Below are positions 25,901 to 33,285 of a stretch of DNA of 33,451 bases, in pieces. Under the pieces are notes generated by a model, which had not been told where the DNA came from, made no database searches, and saw only the letters and a list, made by a program, of their open reading frames with translations. Every line of letters starts with the position of its first letter. The stretch's first letter is position 1. The translations under genes and the position numbers were made by a program. Source of the DNA: Clostridiales bacterium (GTDB taxonomy: Bacteria > Bacillota > Clostridia > Lachnospirales > WQUN01); NCBI GenBank assembly GCA_031269465.1, contig JAISZB010000303.1:1-33451 (forward strand), read 5' to 3'.

Positions 25901-26979
25901 TGTACAGCGACGACAACGAGAAATATACAGAGTTAAATGACAACGAAGGAACCGTAGGCATCGATCCCTCCCCATACAAGACGCATACGATGCAGGTTTT
26001 CTACATGGAGCGCAGCCCGTTCGAGTCAAACTGCATGATAGAATTCACGCTTCCCGTTGTCGAGTCGGGACTCAGCTTAATGAAGCAGGTGGAGCCTGAA
26101 GACTCAACCGCCGAGTTCAACTTCAAAGCCTACGCGGCTGACTACAGCACATATACAGTTGACGGGGAACTTGACGAAGTGGCCTTGGATGCGGCGTTTG
26201 ACGATTTCGAAGCCGGAACCCTTGGCGACGGCTCAATCCAATGCTTGGATGGCAGCCTAACCGGAGCGTTCACATTATCGCACGGCCAGACTAAGAATTT
26301 CAAATTCAACGCTGACGGTTTTGACGCTGATGAAAGCGGCAATCTTTATAAATACATAAGGTTCATTGAAGATAGCGAAGGCGATTCTTCCCTCACCTTC
26401 CTAGACGGCGGATTGATAGGCGGCCAGATAGAGGGAAAGGACACGGGGTGGCTTAAATACGCCTTTGGAGAGACGCAGACGATAGTGTGCACGAACAGGC
26501 TTATGGGCGAAATAAAAGTTGCGAAGTCCATAGACAAGGCGATGGTTTCAGAAGGCAGCCCTACATTTATATTCAAAGTGGAGCAGCTGGATGAGGATGG
26601 AGCTGCCATGGATTCGTGGGTTGGCTGCATAGAATTCAAGGCGGACAAAGGCCTTTCAGCTGATAGGACGGCAGTTGACGATACTCCTGAACACATCCCG
26701 GAGCCGCTGACATTTAGCAATCTGCCAGCAGGATACAAATACAGGGTGACGGAGCTTGATTCAATGCGCTACAGCTTCACCGATGTTTTTTTGACAGACG
26801 GCTCCGCCTCTGTTGAAGACGATGTCGGCGCCGAGCTAGAAGGGAGTTCTGTGTCCTTCAATCTGACGGCGGATCATTTGAGCGATTTGAGAGCTACTTA
26901 TGTAAATACCCATGAAGGCAACTTCAAATTCTTGACGGATTCGGACATCACTGTGAATGCTTTCAATCTCCAATCATGA
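22978..26979 (+). CDS. Large secreted fibro-slime / isopeptide-pilin-like surface protein
   Basis: This 1,333-residue protein is exported (basic MRTAKKK, then hydrophobic IASLILTFVMVLACGAF) and is likely a cell-surface or extracellular-matrix structural protein. In order, it has an N-terminal region and a long acidic Glu/Asp/Ser/Ala linker (about residues 190-385). A fibro-slime domain follows, with its hallmark GDDDLWVYIDGKLALDLGG near residues 860-880. It is preceded by a calcium-type loop DIDGDGNID (about 756-764). C-terminal Spy0128-like beta domains come last (SLMKQVEPEDSTAEFNFKAY and GEIKVAKSIDKAMVSEG with FIFKVEQL). There is no LPXTG motif or hydrophobic tail, so it must be held by other proteins or released. 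ATG 22978 is preferred because GGGGGGT lies about six bases upstream; ATGs at 22963 and 22972 are also in frame. Its neighbours are TasA-like proteins and an LPKTG anchor protein. Confidence 0.85.
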   Translation: MRTAKKKICKIASLILTFVMVLACGAFNSSYASYPADISSASGAGAEALDYEERSNGEALDDGRILIKYTLEEIQEKTVAALENSAHFSPESVEYPFLTQSALEEFYSCYETGTWHLLDSVYPDVAAPDETASPSALRASAQCGASAHLLLNAETGAYQILTINPGGIEFAIYAASEPFSKQFTGTLVNFYEIGEPGLEEEILEEAAQVVEEDEAPSENEEDEASDGLDEDPIASIDEDGKVNEDGSGEEFSGNEGSERNEAEVEDREAETPVVYDGGEEDISKDEEDETEAEAGEGESIAQDSEEAASETANVEAEPQEVAVGEEASEIAEDSSFIELEAEGGSDAVPEAPASEGEPSFIEQAVASVLDLIFPATVYGAEIEDVADEIASESGLKISESALSKTSESEQSNAIILVYSSDPEAAASTVEFFVVDPIKFSMPRSRMLRAAGETAEVAYFPATLYDYMNTSTGFHDIEWGYSPDDIPNVYIKSSRGVVDYSKDFNNFNTPGEEAVKAAQYSYAFENVLWSGYENRDATGTKFRDTSNGFFTYNSKDIRGYFLFNSPLFYNDEDYWPYQSALQNVNFTIDGRWHVYNNGSEESRNLQKFPYQDGVTMGIAENELTSAGDFDIKFLTMDNLRLFPKIDPTLSDTVSIYGVSSATANNNGDQKIAPIGADPGMITAYPNYGMPFLKNGNTYTFDSEENHFFVDENITADATTGLKNLPLLQGKQNERGLFPLDKAATITRIEGTNVDMVDIDGDGNIDYYLGDEVDGGRNFGLDVYNQDVKTIEKLYEIRWDVGGDDDPESSLDWWIYYKQGNEQVRVRASREIAAVEHLNYNFGLNTSINFVMPKDRKVDGKDMEFKFSGDDDLWVYIDGKLALDLGGTHKRANGSINFTTGLVTINEDFTAAQKAKLTGAEYADLRKQGVYVIKETATGTGFPVLGETVDSDSAYSRGPVYWNLYSDVEDSSIEGFLYSDDNEKYTELNDNEGTVGIDPSPYKTHTMQVFYMERSPFESNCMIEFTLPVVESGLSLMKQVEPEDSTAEFNFKAYAADYSTYTVDGELDEVALDAAFDDFEAGTLGDGSIQCLDGSLTGAFTLSHGQTKNFKFNADGFDADESGNLYKYIRFIEDSEGDSSLTFLDGGLIGGQIEGKDTGWLKYAFGETQTIVCTNRLMGEIKVAKSIDKAMVSEGSPTFIFKVEQLDEDGAAMDSWVGCIEFKADKGLSADRTAVDDTPEHIPEPLTFSNLPAGYKYRVTELDSMRYSFTDVFLTDGSASVEDDVGAELEGSSVSFNLTADHLSDLRATYVNTHEGNFKFLTDSDITVNAFNLQS

Positions 26980-26993
26980 GGAATGGGATATCC

Positions 26994-27048
26994 TATACTG
27001 ATTTGCATAGGAAAGTTCTATCCGTACAGTTGGCTGCAAATCAGTATG
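26994..27048. repeat. Palindromic MITE-like element, copy 14 (outer ends, short core)
   Basis: TATACTGATTTGCATAGG and its partner CTGCAAATCAGTATG flank a short inner segment (CCGTACAGTTGGCTG). It starts 14 bp after the stop codon of the large surface protein, so the hairpin may act as its transcript end. Confidence 0.7.
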
Positions 27049-27153
27049 CAGCCGCTTAAATGATGCTGATGCACGCATGAAAGCTCTGAGTTTGGAGCTT
27101 GGCTGCACTTGAAAGCGGTTAATCCAGCTCTTAAATTGGCGCATTGCCTGTGA

Positions 27154-27205
27154 GCAGGTGTAAGTGCCCGCACGCTTGCATGCAGGCGTAAGTGCCCGCA
27201 CGCTT
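27154..27205. repeat. Direct tandem repeat, 24 bases twice
   Basis: GCAGGTGTAAGTGCCCGCAC plus GCTT at 27154-27177 recurs at 27182-27205 with one base changed. It lies in the 1.27-kb gap between the surface protein and the first TasA-like gene. No reading frame or known site explains it. The rest of 27206-27667 holds no gene that I can support. Confidence 0.6.
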
Positions 27206-27667
27206 TCCATTTGATAAGCAATTGAAGATTCGCCTTTATCCCTGGATTGCTAGCAGGATCGCGCATGAATTCAGCGCCGGCTATGCTGGCGCGCTTTGGA
27301 AAGCTCCCATTTTGAGGGGGGTTGCAGCGCGTCGGGGATAACCCCGCGCCAAAATCTGCGCAACTGCATAAATCAATAATAGCCCTATGCGCATACAAAG
27401 CTTTTCGCTTTATAGCTTCATCCATTCACGAAACCCACTTTGAGAAGCGGAAAGCATGGAAGCTCATAGGTAAGATAAAGCCTGCCAACCGAGCCTGGGC
27501 AAGCAAGAGGGAGCTGTGGCGGCAATTGCGGTATATGAGTAGAAAAAAATCCGATAACAGTTCCATTTTGGACTATAAACTATTCCGCAGGCGGGCGTTT
27601 TGAAATAACATTGCGGCAGCTCAACCTTTTATGGAGCCGCTGGCACACGCAAAGCAGTTTGAGTCAG

Positions 27668-27803
27668 TTATACTGCTTTTCATATAAAACTGCCTTTTTT
27701 GGAGCTTGATTATACAGCGAGTGCAAAATGCCGATCGGCATTTCGCACCACTCAATGGATAATCAAGCTCCAAAAAAGGAACATTGGATGAAAAGCGGTA
27801 TAA
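27668..27803. repeat. Palindromic MITE-like element, copy 15 (full length)
   Basis: This canonical copy has left TTATACTGCTTTTCATATAA, then CCTTTTTTGGAGCTTGATTA, and TACAGCGAGTGCAAAATGCC. The centre is CGATCGGCATTTCGCACCAC, followed by GGATAATCAAGCTCC and AAAAAAGGAACATTGG. The right end is ATGAAAAGCGGTATAA. It is almost identical to the copy at 32424-32557. Confidence 0.9.
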
Positions 27804-28031
27804 TTCTATCGAGGTGATTGGAGAAAATCAAAAGAAAAAAATCCTTCGGATGCCCGTCGCTTAGGAAATGCTCGAGCGCCGGAGCCTTGATTGAGGATGA
27901 CATCAAAAGCTTCATGTCAGACGGCTTAATGCACTGCGCTTAAGCGGCTGGCATGAGAGCAATCGCGCCGGCGCAACGCCGGCTTGCGGGCTTTAAGCGC
28001 TCTCGGGATTCATTTGGAGTGGACTTGCCAT

Positions 28032-28170
28032 TTATACTGCTTTGCACCCAAAAGTTCCGATTTTGATGTCGGATTATACAATTAGTGCGAAATGCGGATA
28101 TAGTCATTTCGCACCCTTAGGTGGATAATCAGGCGCCAAAATCAATGCATTTGACTGCAAAGCTGTATAA
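28032..28170. repeat. Palindromic MITE-like element, copy 16
   Basis: Left TTATACTGCTTTGCACCC, then ATTTTGATGTCGGATTATAC; the core is GTGCGAAATGCGGATATAGT then CATTTCGCAC; right GGATAATCAGGCGCCAAAAT and outer TGCAAAGCTGTATAA. The inner arms are diverged but the outline is complete. It is about 85 bp upstream of the first TasA-like gene. Confidence 0.75.
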
Positions 28171-28254
28171 GCAAAACGCAGAGTCCCTGCGATTGCGCGA
28201 TGCACGCCAATTGGCCTATCGAACTTATCAGGCTTGCGGAAAGGGGGAGTGCAA

Positions 28255-28896
28255 ATGATGCGAAAAGGCAAAAGGAAAATATTCCTTGCTCTAGTCGCCT
28301 TGGGACTTTTTGCGGCCCTGACGATAACAGGAACCTTTGCCCTTTTAACGCGAGAAAGTGAAATTGCAGCAAACTCAATAAAGGTTGCCAAGGTAGACGT
28401 GGAAAATGAAGAGCCTAATTTCTCGCCTGACATTTCACCAGGGGCGACCGTGTACAAGGATCCCAGGATAAAAAACAGCAGCACGGCCAGAGTGTATGTA
28501 AGGATGATTGTAGCGGGAGGAATTGACAATCCAAGTTGGGAAGATCCGATTCTTGTCCCGGTTTATGACGGGACGCTTCCGGAAGGTGCGTTTCCGAGTC
28601 CTCCCACGCAGATAAGCCCAGCTCCGACTCCCAGCTTCAACCCGAAATGGCATCAGGATCCGTATGATGAAAGCATCTGGTACTATGAAGATATTCTTGA
28701 GCCTGGAGAGTCCACGGAGCCCTTGTTTACAAGCGTAACGCTCTCAGAAGGCTATGCCGGCGACGGAAGAAATCTGAATGTCATCATATACTCGGAAGGA
28801 ATTCAAGCCGACTATCTGAACGGCTCTGTCGGGATTGACGGCTTGGATAACGCGAAGGCCGCCTTTAATAAACTTAAGAAGGCTGGAAGCATCTAG
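28255..28896 (+). CDS. TasA/camelysin-like secreted fibre protein 1
   Basis: This 213-residue exported protein belongs to the SipW-dependent TasA/camelysin group, whose members form extracellular matrix fibres. The signal region is typical: KRKIFLALVALGLFAALTIT then GTFALLTRESEIAANSI. The mature part shows the expected pattern: VDVENEEPNF, IKNSSTARVYVRMIVAGG, WYYEDILEPGESTEPLF and VIIYSEGIQADY. A proline-rich insert (PSPPTQISPAPTPS) sits in the middle. Two adjacent ATG codons (28255, 28258) follow AGGGGGAG, with either acceptable; a TTG at 28234 would overlap the ribosome site. A second family member follows 220 bp downstream. The SipW signal peptidase usually next to such genes is not in the window. 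Confidence 0.85.
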   Translation: MMRKGKRKIFLALVALGLFAALTITGTFALLTRESEIAANSIKVAKVDVENEEPNFSPDISPGATVYKDPRIKNSSTARVYVRMIVAGGIDNPSWEDPILVPVYDGTLPEGAFPSPPTQISPAPTPSFNPKWHQDPYDESIWYYEDILEPGESTEPLFTSVTLSEGYAGDGRNLNVIIYSEGIQADYLNGSVGIDGLDNAKAAFNKLKKAGSI

Positions 28897-28939
28897 TTTC
28901 CTGCATGAGACGCCGGAATGAACGATCTTGTAGGGCGGA

Positions 28940-28977
28940 TTAAAGCGAAAAAAGCCGCATGCGCGCTTGCGCTTTAA
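28940..28977 (+). terminator. Weak hairpin after TasA-like gene 1
   Basis: TTAAAGCG (28940-28947) pairs with CGCTTTAA (28970-28977), with an inner GC-rich loop region (GCATGCGCGC). A short CTTTC follows rather than a T-run, so it is at best a weak terminator or a processing structure between the two TasA-like genes. Confidence 0.3.
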
Positions 28978-29118
28978 CTTTCAAAGCAGAAGATTAAGAC
29001 ATTCGCATCCGCTCGCTTATCTTTAAATCTTAGGATGCTGATATAAGGAGCTACATGGAAGCCTTTGCAAGCGCTACATGGAAGCTCCGAGCAAAGGAGA
29101 AAGTAGGAGGTTTAATTA

Positions 29119-29940
29119 GTGAAAAGGAAAAAACTGCTTCTTGCCATCATCGCAGCAACTATGTCTCTTGTTCTAGCAGCCGCCGGAACTCTCATGTATT
29201 TTTCCGCAAGGTCTGAAGTAGCGACAAATACAATAAATCTGTCCCAGCTCTTGGTATATTTGCAGGAGAATGATCCTGAGAATGAGGACAAGCCAAAAGA
29301 CATTGACCCTGATGAGTTTCCTGGCATTGAATTCGAACCGGATGTTCCGGGAGCGGAGCTTACGAAAGAGCCCCGCGTCAGAAATGGCCAAACTGATGAA
29401 TCCATTGATGAATACGTCCGCGTTAAGTACTACTTCACTGTTACTTACGACGGAGCTGAAATCTACAACACCGATCTTGACGAAGATGCCGCAGTGCCGG
29501 AAGATGGAATTGAAGTAGAAGGAAAAGTCTACACAATGAGTCAAGCCAGGCTGAATGATATAATGGAAGAGCTGTATGGCTCGATTGAAGTCGACGATGA
29601 GAATTGGTTTGAACACGTCGCTAATAATAAATTTACCGGCGTCTGGTACTACAGCGCTGATGATGGAGAAACTCCCGCCGTACTTGCGCCAGGTGCAAGC
29701 ACTGATCCCATTTTCTCTTCATGGACGGTGCCTGCAAGCATTACGACAAACGACGCAATCTTTTTAAATGAGTGCACAGTGGGCTTGAAGATGGTTGCCG
29801 AAGCCATTCAGGCGGACAATAATGAGCCTGACGACGCTGATTCTGTTGATGATTATTTTGCCAGCTACATAGATCCCGATGAAGACGAAGGTACGACAGT
29901 AACGGACGCGACTGCCTCAACGACGCCAGTAGAGCCTTAA
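29119..29940 (+). CDS. TasA/camelysin-like secreted fibre protein 2
   Basis: This 273-residue exported protein is of the same SipW-dependent group. Its signal region reads KLLLAIIAATMSLVLAAAGT then LMYFSARSEVATNTI. The mature part carries TKEPRVRNGQTDESIDEYVR, then WYYSADDG and LAPGASTDPIFSSW, and a closing VAEAIQADN that is the family's usual ending. It has an acidic insert after the signal (ENDPENEDKPKDIDPDEF) and an acidic Thr-rich tail (DEDEGTTVTDATAS). AGGAGG at 29104-29109 precedes GTG 29119. It probably copolymerises with or caps the first TasA-like protein at the cell surface. Its divergence from the first copy suggests a specialised rather than duplicated role. Confidence 0.83.
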   Translation: MKRKKLLLAIIAATMSLVLAAAGTLMYFSARSEVATNTINLSQLLVYLQENDPENEDKPKDIDPDEFPGIEFEPDVPGAELTKEPRVRNGQTDESIDEYVRVKYYFTVTYDGAEIYNTDLDEDAAVPEDGIEVEGKVYTMSQARLNDIMEELYGSIEVDDENWFEHVANNKFTGVWYYSADDGETPAVLAPGASTDPIFSSWTVPASITTNDAIFLNECTVGLKMVAEAIQADNNEPDDADSVDDYFASYIDPDEDEGTTVTDATASTTPVEP

Positions 29941-30560
29941 ATGCTGATATTTACGAGCCTGCGCGCAAGATGCGGGCAACCCCATGTTTAAGCACGACGC
30001 ATGCCTCGGGAGACAGCCGCGCTGATTGACGCCTCTTTCACTTAGGAGTGACTAGAACCAAGCTCTCCTTTCACGTATCAATTATGCGAAAGACAGCTGC
30101 GCACATAAAAAGCCTGTTTATATGCCTATTTCTAAGAGAAGAGGCTTGAACCAAAAGAAGAAAAATCAAAAATTCAGGGATTTTTGAAACTCAAAACTAC
30201 ATATGCCGATGCTCATAGGAAAACGCTGATTTTAGCTTGGCCCCGGAACCGGAGCATATGAGAGCGCATCGGCATATGCGCGCTTCTTCTGGAGGCATTG
30301 CCTTAAATTTGGGTTTTTACCTATGGCGAAATCGCTTGGCTAAACGCCTGCAAGCCGTAAAGCCTAGCCAATATGAAAGAATTGAATCTCATTTAATCTG
30401 GCTTTCAACTCTGATTATTAAAGCATAGCCAGGCTTGAAAACCAGAATGCGCAAATCTTTAGCATCTGCAGTCGCGCATTATTTCGCCTCAATCTCGGCG
30501 GCCGGCCATAGGGCGGAACCGGTTATGCTCATTGGAAAGCTCTGAATTGGGGCCTGATTA
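29941..30560. other. Gene-free stretch after TasA-like gene 2
   Basis: No convincing coding region, terminator with a T-run, or repeat was recognised between the second TasA-like gene and the palindromic copy at 30561. A frame of about 60 codons near 30237 shows no family features. Confidence 0.45.
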
Positions 30561-30696
30561 CATGCTGGCGCGCAAAGGAAAGCAGATTCCGGAGCTTGGC
30601 TGCGTAGCGAGCGCTAAATGCCGAAATCGGCGCTTAGCACCTAGAAAGAGGATGGTCAAGGTTCAGAATCACTGCATTTGACTGCGCGTCGGCATG
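30561..30696. repeat. Palindromic MITE-like element, copy 17 (diverged)
   Basis: Left CATGCTGGCGCGCAAAGG, then GATTCCGGAGCTTGGCTGCG; core GCTAAATGCCGAAATCGGCG then CTTAGCAC; right GGATGGTCAAGGTTCAGAAT and outer TTTGACTGCGCGTCGGCATG. The design is kept while bases have changed in both arms. Confidence 0.65.
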
Positions 30697-30779
30697 CAAT
30701 GATTCAGTGGATAATCCAGATCCAAACTGCGCTATAATTGACCGCGCACAAGCATAGCGGCCCTTGCGACGGCATCATC

Positions 30780-30906
30780 TATACTGATTTTCATAGAACC
30801 TTTTTTGAAGCTTAATGATACAAAGAGTGCGAAATGCCGATGTCGGCATTTCGCGCCACTCAGTGGATAATCAACAAAAAAAGGAGCATTGAATGAAAAT
30901 CGGTAT
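30780..30906. repeat. Palindromic MITE-like element, copy 18 (full length)
   Basis: Left TATACTGATTTTCATAG, then CCTTTTTTGAAGCTTAATG, core GTGCGAAATGCCGATGTCGG then CATTTCGCGCCACTC, right GGATAATCAACAAAAAAGG and outer ATGAAAATCGGTATA. The right inner arm lacks the AGCTCC block. Confidence 0.85.
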
Positions 30907-30983
30907 ATTAGCGGCAACTCACGACTTCAGGCAGTGGAAGACGGCTGCTCTTTTATGAGTTCGCGCGCAAATGAGGAAGCGCA

Positions 30984-31160
30984 ATGAACCGCAGAGAAGC
31001 AGCCCCTGCCAGCGTAAAAATAGAAGCTTCAGCATTGCTCGCGACCGCGTTTACAGCATTAAGTAAACCATGGGACGCACGCGGCTGGCTCGTCGCCGCA
31101 TTTAGACGCATTGAGCGAGAAACCCCCGCCTCTTTAGGCGGCGGGAGCATGCCGCAATAT
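30984..31160 (+). mobile_element. Possible decayed right end of an IS200/IS605-type element
   Basis: Near 31124-31160 the sequence GAAACCCCCGCCTCTTTAGG then CGGCGGGAGCATGCCGC resembles the hairpin-bearing right end of IS200/IS605-group elements, where the tnpB tail and its guide-RNA region lie. An 80-codon frame (30984-31226) runs through it, as tnpB tails often do, and has RRE-x-APASV and RETPASLGGG. No transposase or TnpB catalytic domain remains. The match is from memory of such ends only. Confidence 0.35.
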
Positions 31161-31237
31161 AGGCGCCAACCCGCCATTGCAATTTCTGATTGCATGCTTG
31201 AGGAAGCAATTGCTCAAGCAGCATAAGGAGTGATTGA

Positions 31238-32299
31238 ATGAAAATTTCCATTTGGAGATTCACAGCTGCCATGCTATCCGGAATATTCCTTGCGCTGTGC
31301 GCCGCTATCGGCGTATCAGCCTCTCAAGACAATGCTTTGGATTACTTCGGGGAGCCTGCCGCTACGCCCTTTGAATTTTCAGAGGTGACGGTGTACGGCG
31401 ACCTGCATGACTTCTTCGGCGCCAAGACTAAGGAGCTTTTGCCTGGAGACGTAGTGGACGACATCCATATACAGCTTCGAAACTACGGCCCTAATAGAGC
31501 CGAGTTTTTCTTAAAGGCTACGCCGGTGAACAGGGAAAAAGCCGTAGAAGTGGCAAAGGAATTTCCGGGGAAGTCAATATCTAAAACCGAAGATTTGCTT
31601 GAAGAAGCGTTGGTTACAATTACATATAGAAACAATGACGGATCTCCCAACGCAAGCCCGCTGTACAGCGGGAAATTTGGAGGCGAAGGGGCCGGCCTGT
31701 ACAGCGCTGGCGGAGTGTCTCTGGGATTCTTGAATCCCGACAAATACGGATATATTGATGTAAAGGTGGAAATTCCGAAAGAGCTGGATTACAGCTTCTT
31801 TAACCAAGAAGCTTCTGTCGACTGGGTTTTCTGGACGGAAGAGCTCGATACACCGCCGATTCCTACGCCTTCGGTTGCGCCATCCCCGACACCTACCCCC
31901 ACGCCTACAGCTTCACCCATTCCGTACAGCGGCGGAGGGGGAGGAGGTGGAGGATATTCAGCGCCGTCAACGCCAACTCCCACGCCTACTCCGACCGCTC
32001 TTCCAATCCCAACTGCCGAGCCGCCGCAACAGCAGCCGCCAAGCCAGACAGTGGAACTTACCCCGGCTCCGACTGAAGCTGTCTTTGAGCAGCCTCCGGC
32101 AGTCGATAGGGGAGATATTTCAGAAATCGCCGACGCAGTTGCAGACTATGCTACGAAACAAGGCGAAATCGTGGTGGTCAACACAGGCCTTCCGAAAACC
32201 GGACGCCTGCTGACTTACGCGACGCCTATAGGGATCGGGCTTGCCGCGCTAATCGTTCTTTTTGCGTTTACGTTTCGAAAGACAAGCAAGAATAGATAG
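31238..32299 (+). CDS. Proline-rich LPKTG cell-wall-anchored protein
   Basis: This 353-residue surface protein has a signal peptide (MKISIWRFTAAMLSGIFLAL then CAAIGVSA). A beta-rich domain of about 170 residues follows, with LLPGDVVDDIHIQLRNYGPN and FFLKATPVN, like the anchor partner proteins found with TasA/SipW genes. Next come a spacer of PTPTPT and PPQQQPPSQ repeats with a poly-Gly run, and a classical sortase signal LPKTG. A membrane helix (ATPIGIGLAALIVLFAFTF) and the basic tail RKTSKNR end it. Sortase should link it to peptidoglycan, so it may anchor the fibres made by the upstream TasA-like and fibro-slime proteins. AAGGAG at 31226-31231 precedes ATG 31238. No sortase gene lies in the window. 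Confidence 0.88.
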   Translation: MKISIWRFTAAMLSGIFLALCAAIGVSASQDNALDYFGEPAATPFEFSEVTVYGDLHDFFGAKTKELLPGDVVDDIHIQLRNYGPNRAEFFLKATPVNREKAVEVAKEFPGKSISKTEDLLEEALVTITYRNNDGSPNASPLYSGKFGGEGAGLYSAGGVSLGFLNPDKYGYIDVKVEIPKELDYSFFNQEASVDWVFWTEELDTPPIPTPSVAPSPTPTPTPTASPIPYSGGGGGGGGYSAPSTPTPTPTPTALPIPTAEPPQQQPPSQTVELTPAPTEAVFEQPPAVDRGDISEIADAVADYATKQGEIVVVNTGLPKTGRLLTYATPIGIGLAALIVLFAFTFRKTSKNR

Positions 32300-32356
32300 C
32301 CGCAACTATTAGTGAGGAAGATTTAACCTTGAATGGCAAGAAGTCCACCGCCTCTA

Positions 32357-32399
32357 AGGTGCGGGATGAATTGCCGCAGCCTCGCTTTTTTGTTTTTTC
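32357..32399 (+). terminator. Terminator of the LPKTG-protein gene
   Basis: AGGTGCGG (32357-32364) pairs with CCGCA-(G)-CCT (32374-32382) with one bulged base, and a T-rich run CGCTTTTTTGTTTTTT follows. It lies about 60 bp after the stop codon. Confidence 0.6.
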
Positions 32400-32423
32400 T
32401 CTTTGCTCGGCGCAGCCGCAATA

Positions 32424-32557
32424 TATACTGCTTTTCATATAAAATTGCCTTTTTTGGAGCTTGATTATACAGCGAGTGCAAAATGCCGAGATCGGCATTT
32501 CGCACCACTCAATGGACAGTCAAGCTCCAAAAAAGGAACATTTGATGAAAAGAGGTA
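32424..32557. repeat. Palindromic MITE-like element, copy 19 (full length)
   Basis: This is nearly identical to the copy at 27668: TATACTGCTTTTCATATAA, CCTTTTTTGGAGCTTGATTA, GCGAGTGCAAAATGCC, centre GAGATCGGCATTTCG, then GGACAGTCAAGCTCC and AAAAAAGGAACATTTG, ending ATGAAAAGAGGTA. It lies directly after the terminator of the wall-anchored protein gene. Confidence 0.9.
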
Positions 32558-32666
32558 AATATCGAGAATTCTTACGGCATGGCAAGCCTTATACGCAGCG
32601 CGCACGGGGCTGGTTCGCGAATGCTCGCTCCGAACGAGAAGCCCCCGCAGGAGTTTGCCATGTAAA

Positions 32667-32696
32667 CAAGGCCCCGCCTAAAGAGGCGGGGCCTTG
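32667..32696. repeat. Perfect GC-rich hairpin
   Basis: CAAGGCCCCGCCT (32667-32679) and AGGCGGGGCCTTG (32684-32696) are exact complements around a four-base loop. Just upstream at about 32636-32660 lies GAGAAGCCCCCGCAGGAGTT, which resembles the GAGAAACCCCCGC at 31122-31134. Both may be IS200/IS605-type end remnants. No T-run follows, so it is not a typical terminator. Confidence 0.6.
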
Positions 32697-33161
32697 CCTC
32701 CTGTAGGATCCTGCTACGCCGCAAGTAGGCGGTAAGGCTGTTTAGAGCCGTAATCATTAGTTTCAGTCATTGAGCTTTCCTTGCGGATAAGCCCTTTGGG
32801 AAAATTATGCAGTCGCCTGCGGACGAAGCTCTAATCTACAGCCCTGTGGCTGGCAGATAAGCCGTTCTGCAAGGCAGGGGAGTCGCAGAGGCTATCCTTT
32901 CGAAAACTTCGCCGAAGAGCGGATTTTACTGCGCTAGCCGCGCCTCCCATATTTATGAAAACAGTTAGGGCACCAAAAATCGCAAGTCGCATCATCATAA
33001 AAACGCAGCGTGCTCTGGTGCAAACAGAAGTTGTCTTCGCGCAGCAACTAAGGTCTTGCCGATTCATCTTGATGCCTTAGAGAATGGCTAATCCATGGCA
33101 ATCTTTTGCTAAAGACAACTCCTTCATATGAAGAAGAGGAAAAGAAGCAATACTGCCTAAA

Positions 33162-33285
33162 TATACTGATTTGCATATGAAACTGCCTTTTTTGAGCTTG
33201 GTTATACAGCCTCTAAGCGTATAGCCAAGCTCAAAATAGTTGCAAATATACTGATTTCCTAGAAAACAGCCTTTTTTGGACAGGA
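33162..33285. repeat. Palindromic MITE-like element, copy 20 (short) plus a partial end
   Basis: TATACTGATTTGCATATG, then CCTTTTTTGAGCTTGGTTAT and ACAGCC, followed directly by ATAGCCAAGCTCAAAATAG and TGCAAATATACTG, forms a short copy without the GCGAAATGCC core. A second left end (ATATACTGATTTCC then GCCTTTTTTGGACAGG) begins at 33247, overlapping the end of the first. Confidence 0.7.

Noticed and set aside
27322..27603. Frame of 93 codons between the surface protein and TasA-like gene
   Set aside because: There is no ribosome site, no recognisable family and no compositional support.
30984..31226. Frame of 80 codons just before the LPKTG gene as a real gene
   Set aside because: It reads through a GC-rich hairpin resembling an IS end and has no ribosome site or domain. 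It is more likely a remnant.
9343..33285. The dispersed palindromes as a CRISPR array
   Set aside because: Copies are 100-140 bp, irregularly spaced by 0.1-5 kb, and separated by genes. There are no uniform spacers and no cas genes.
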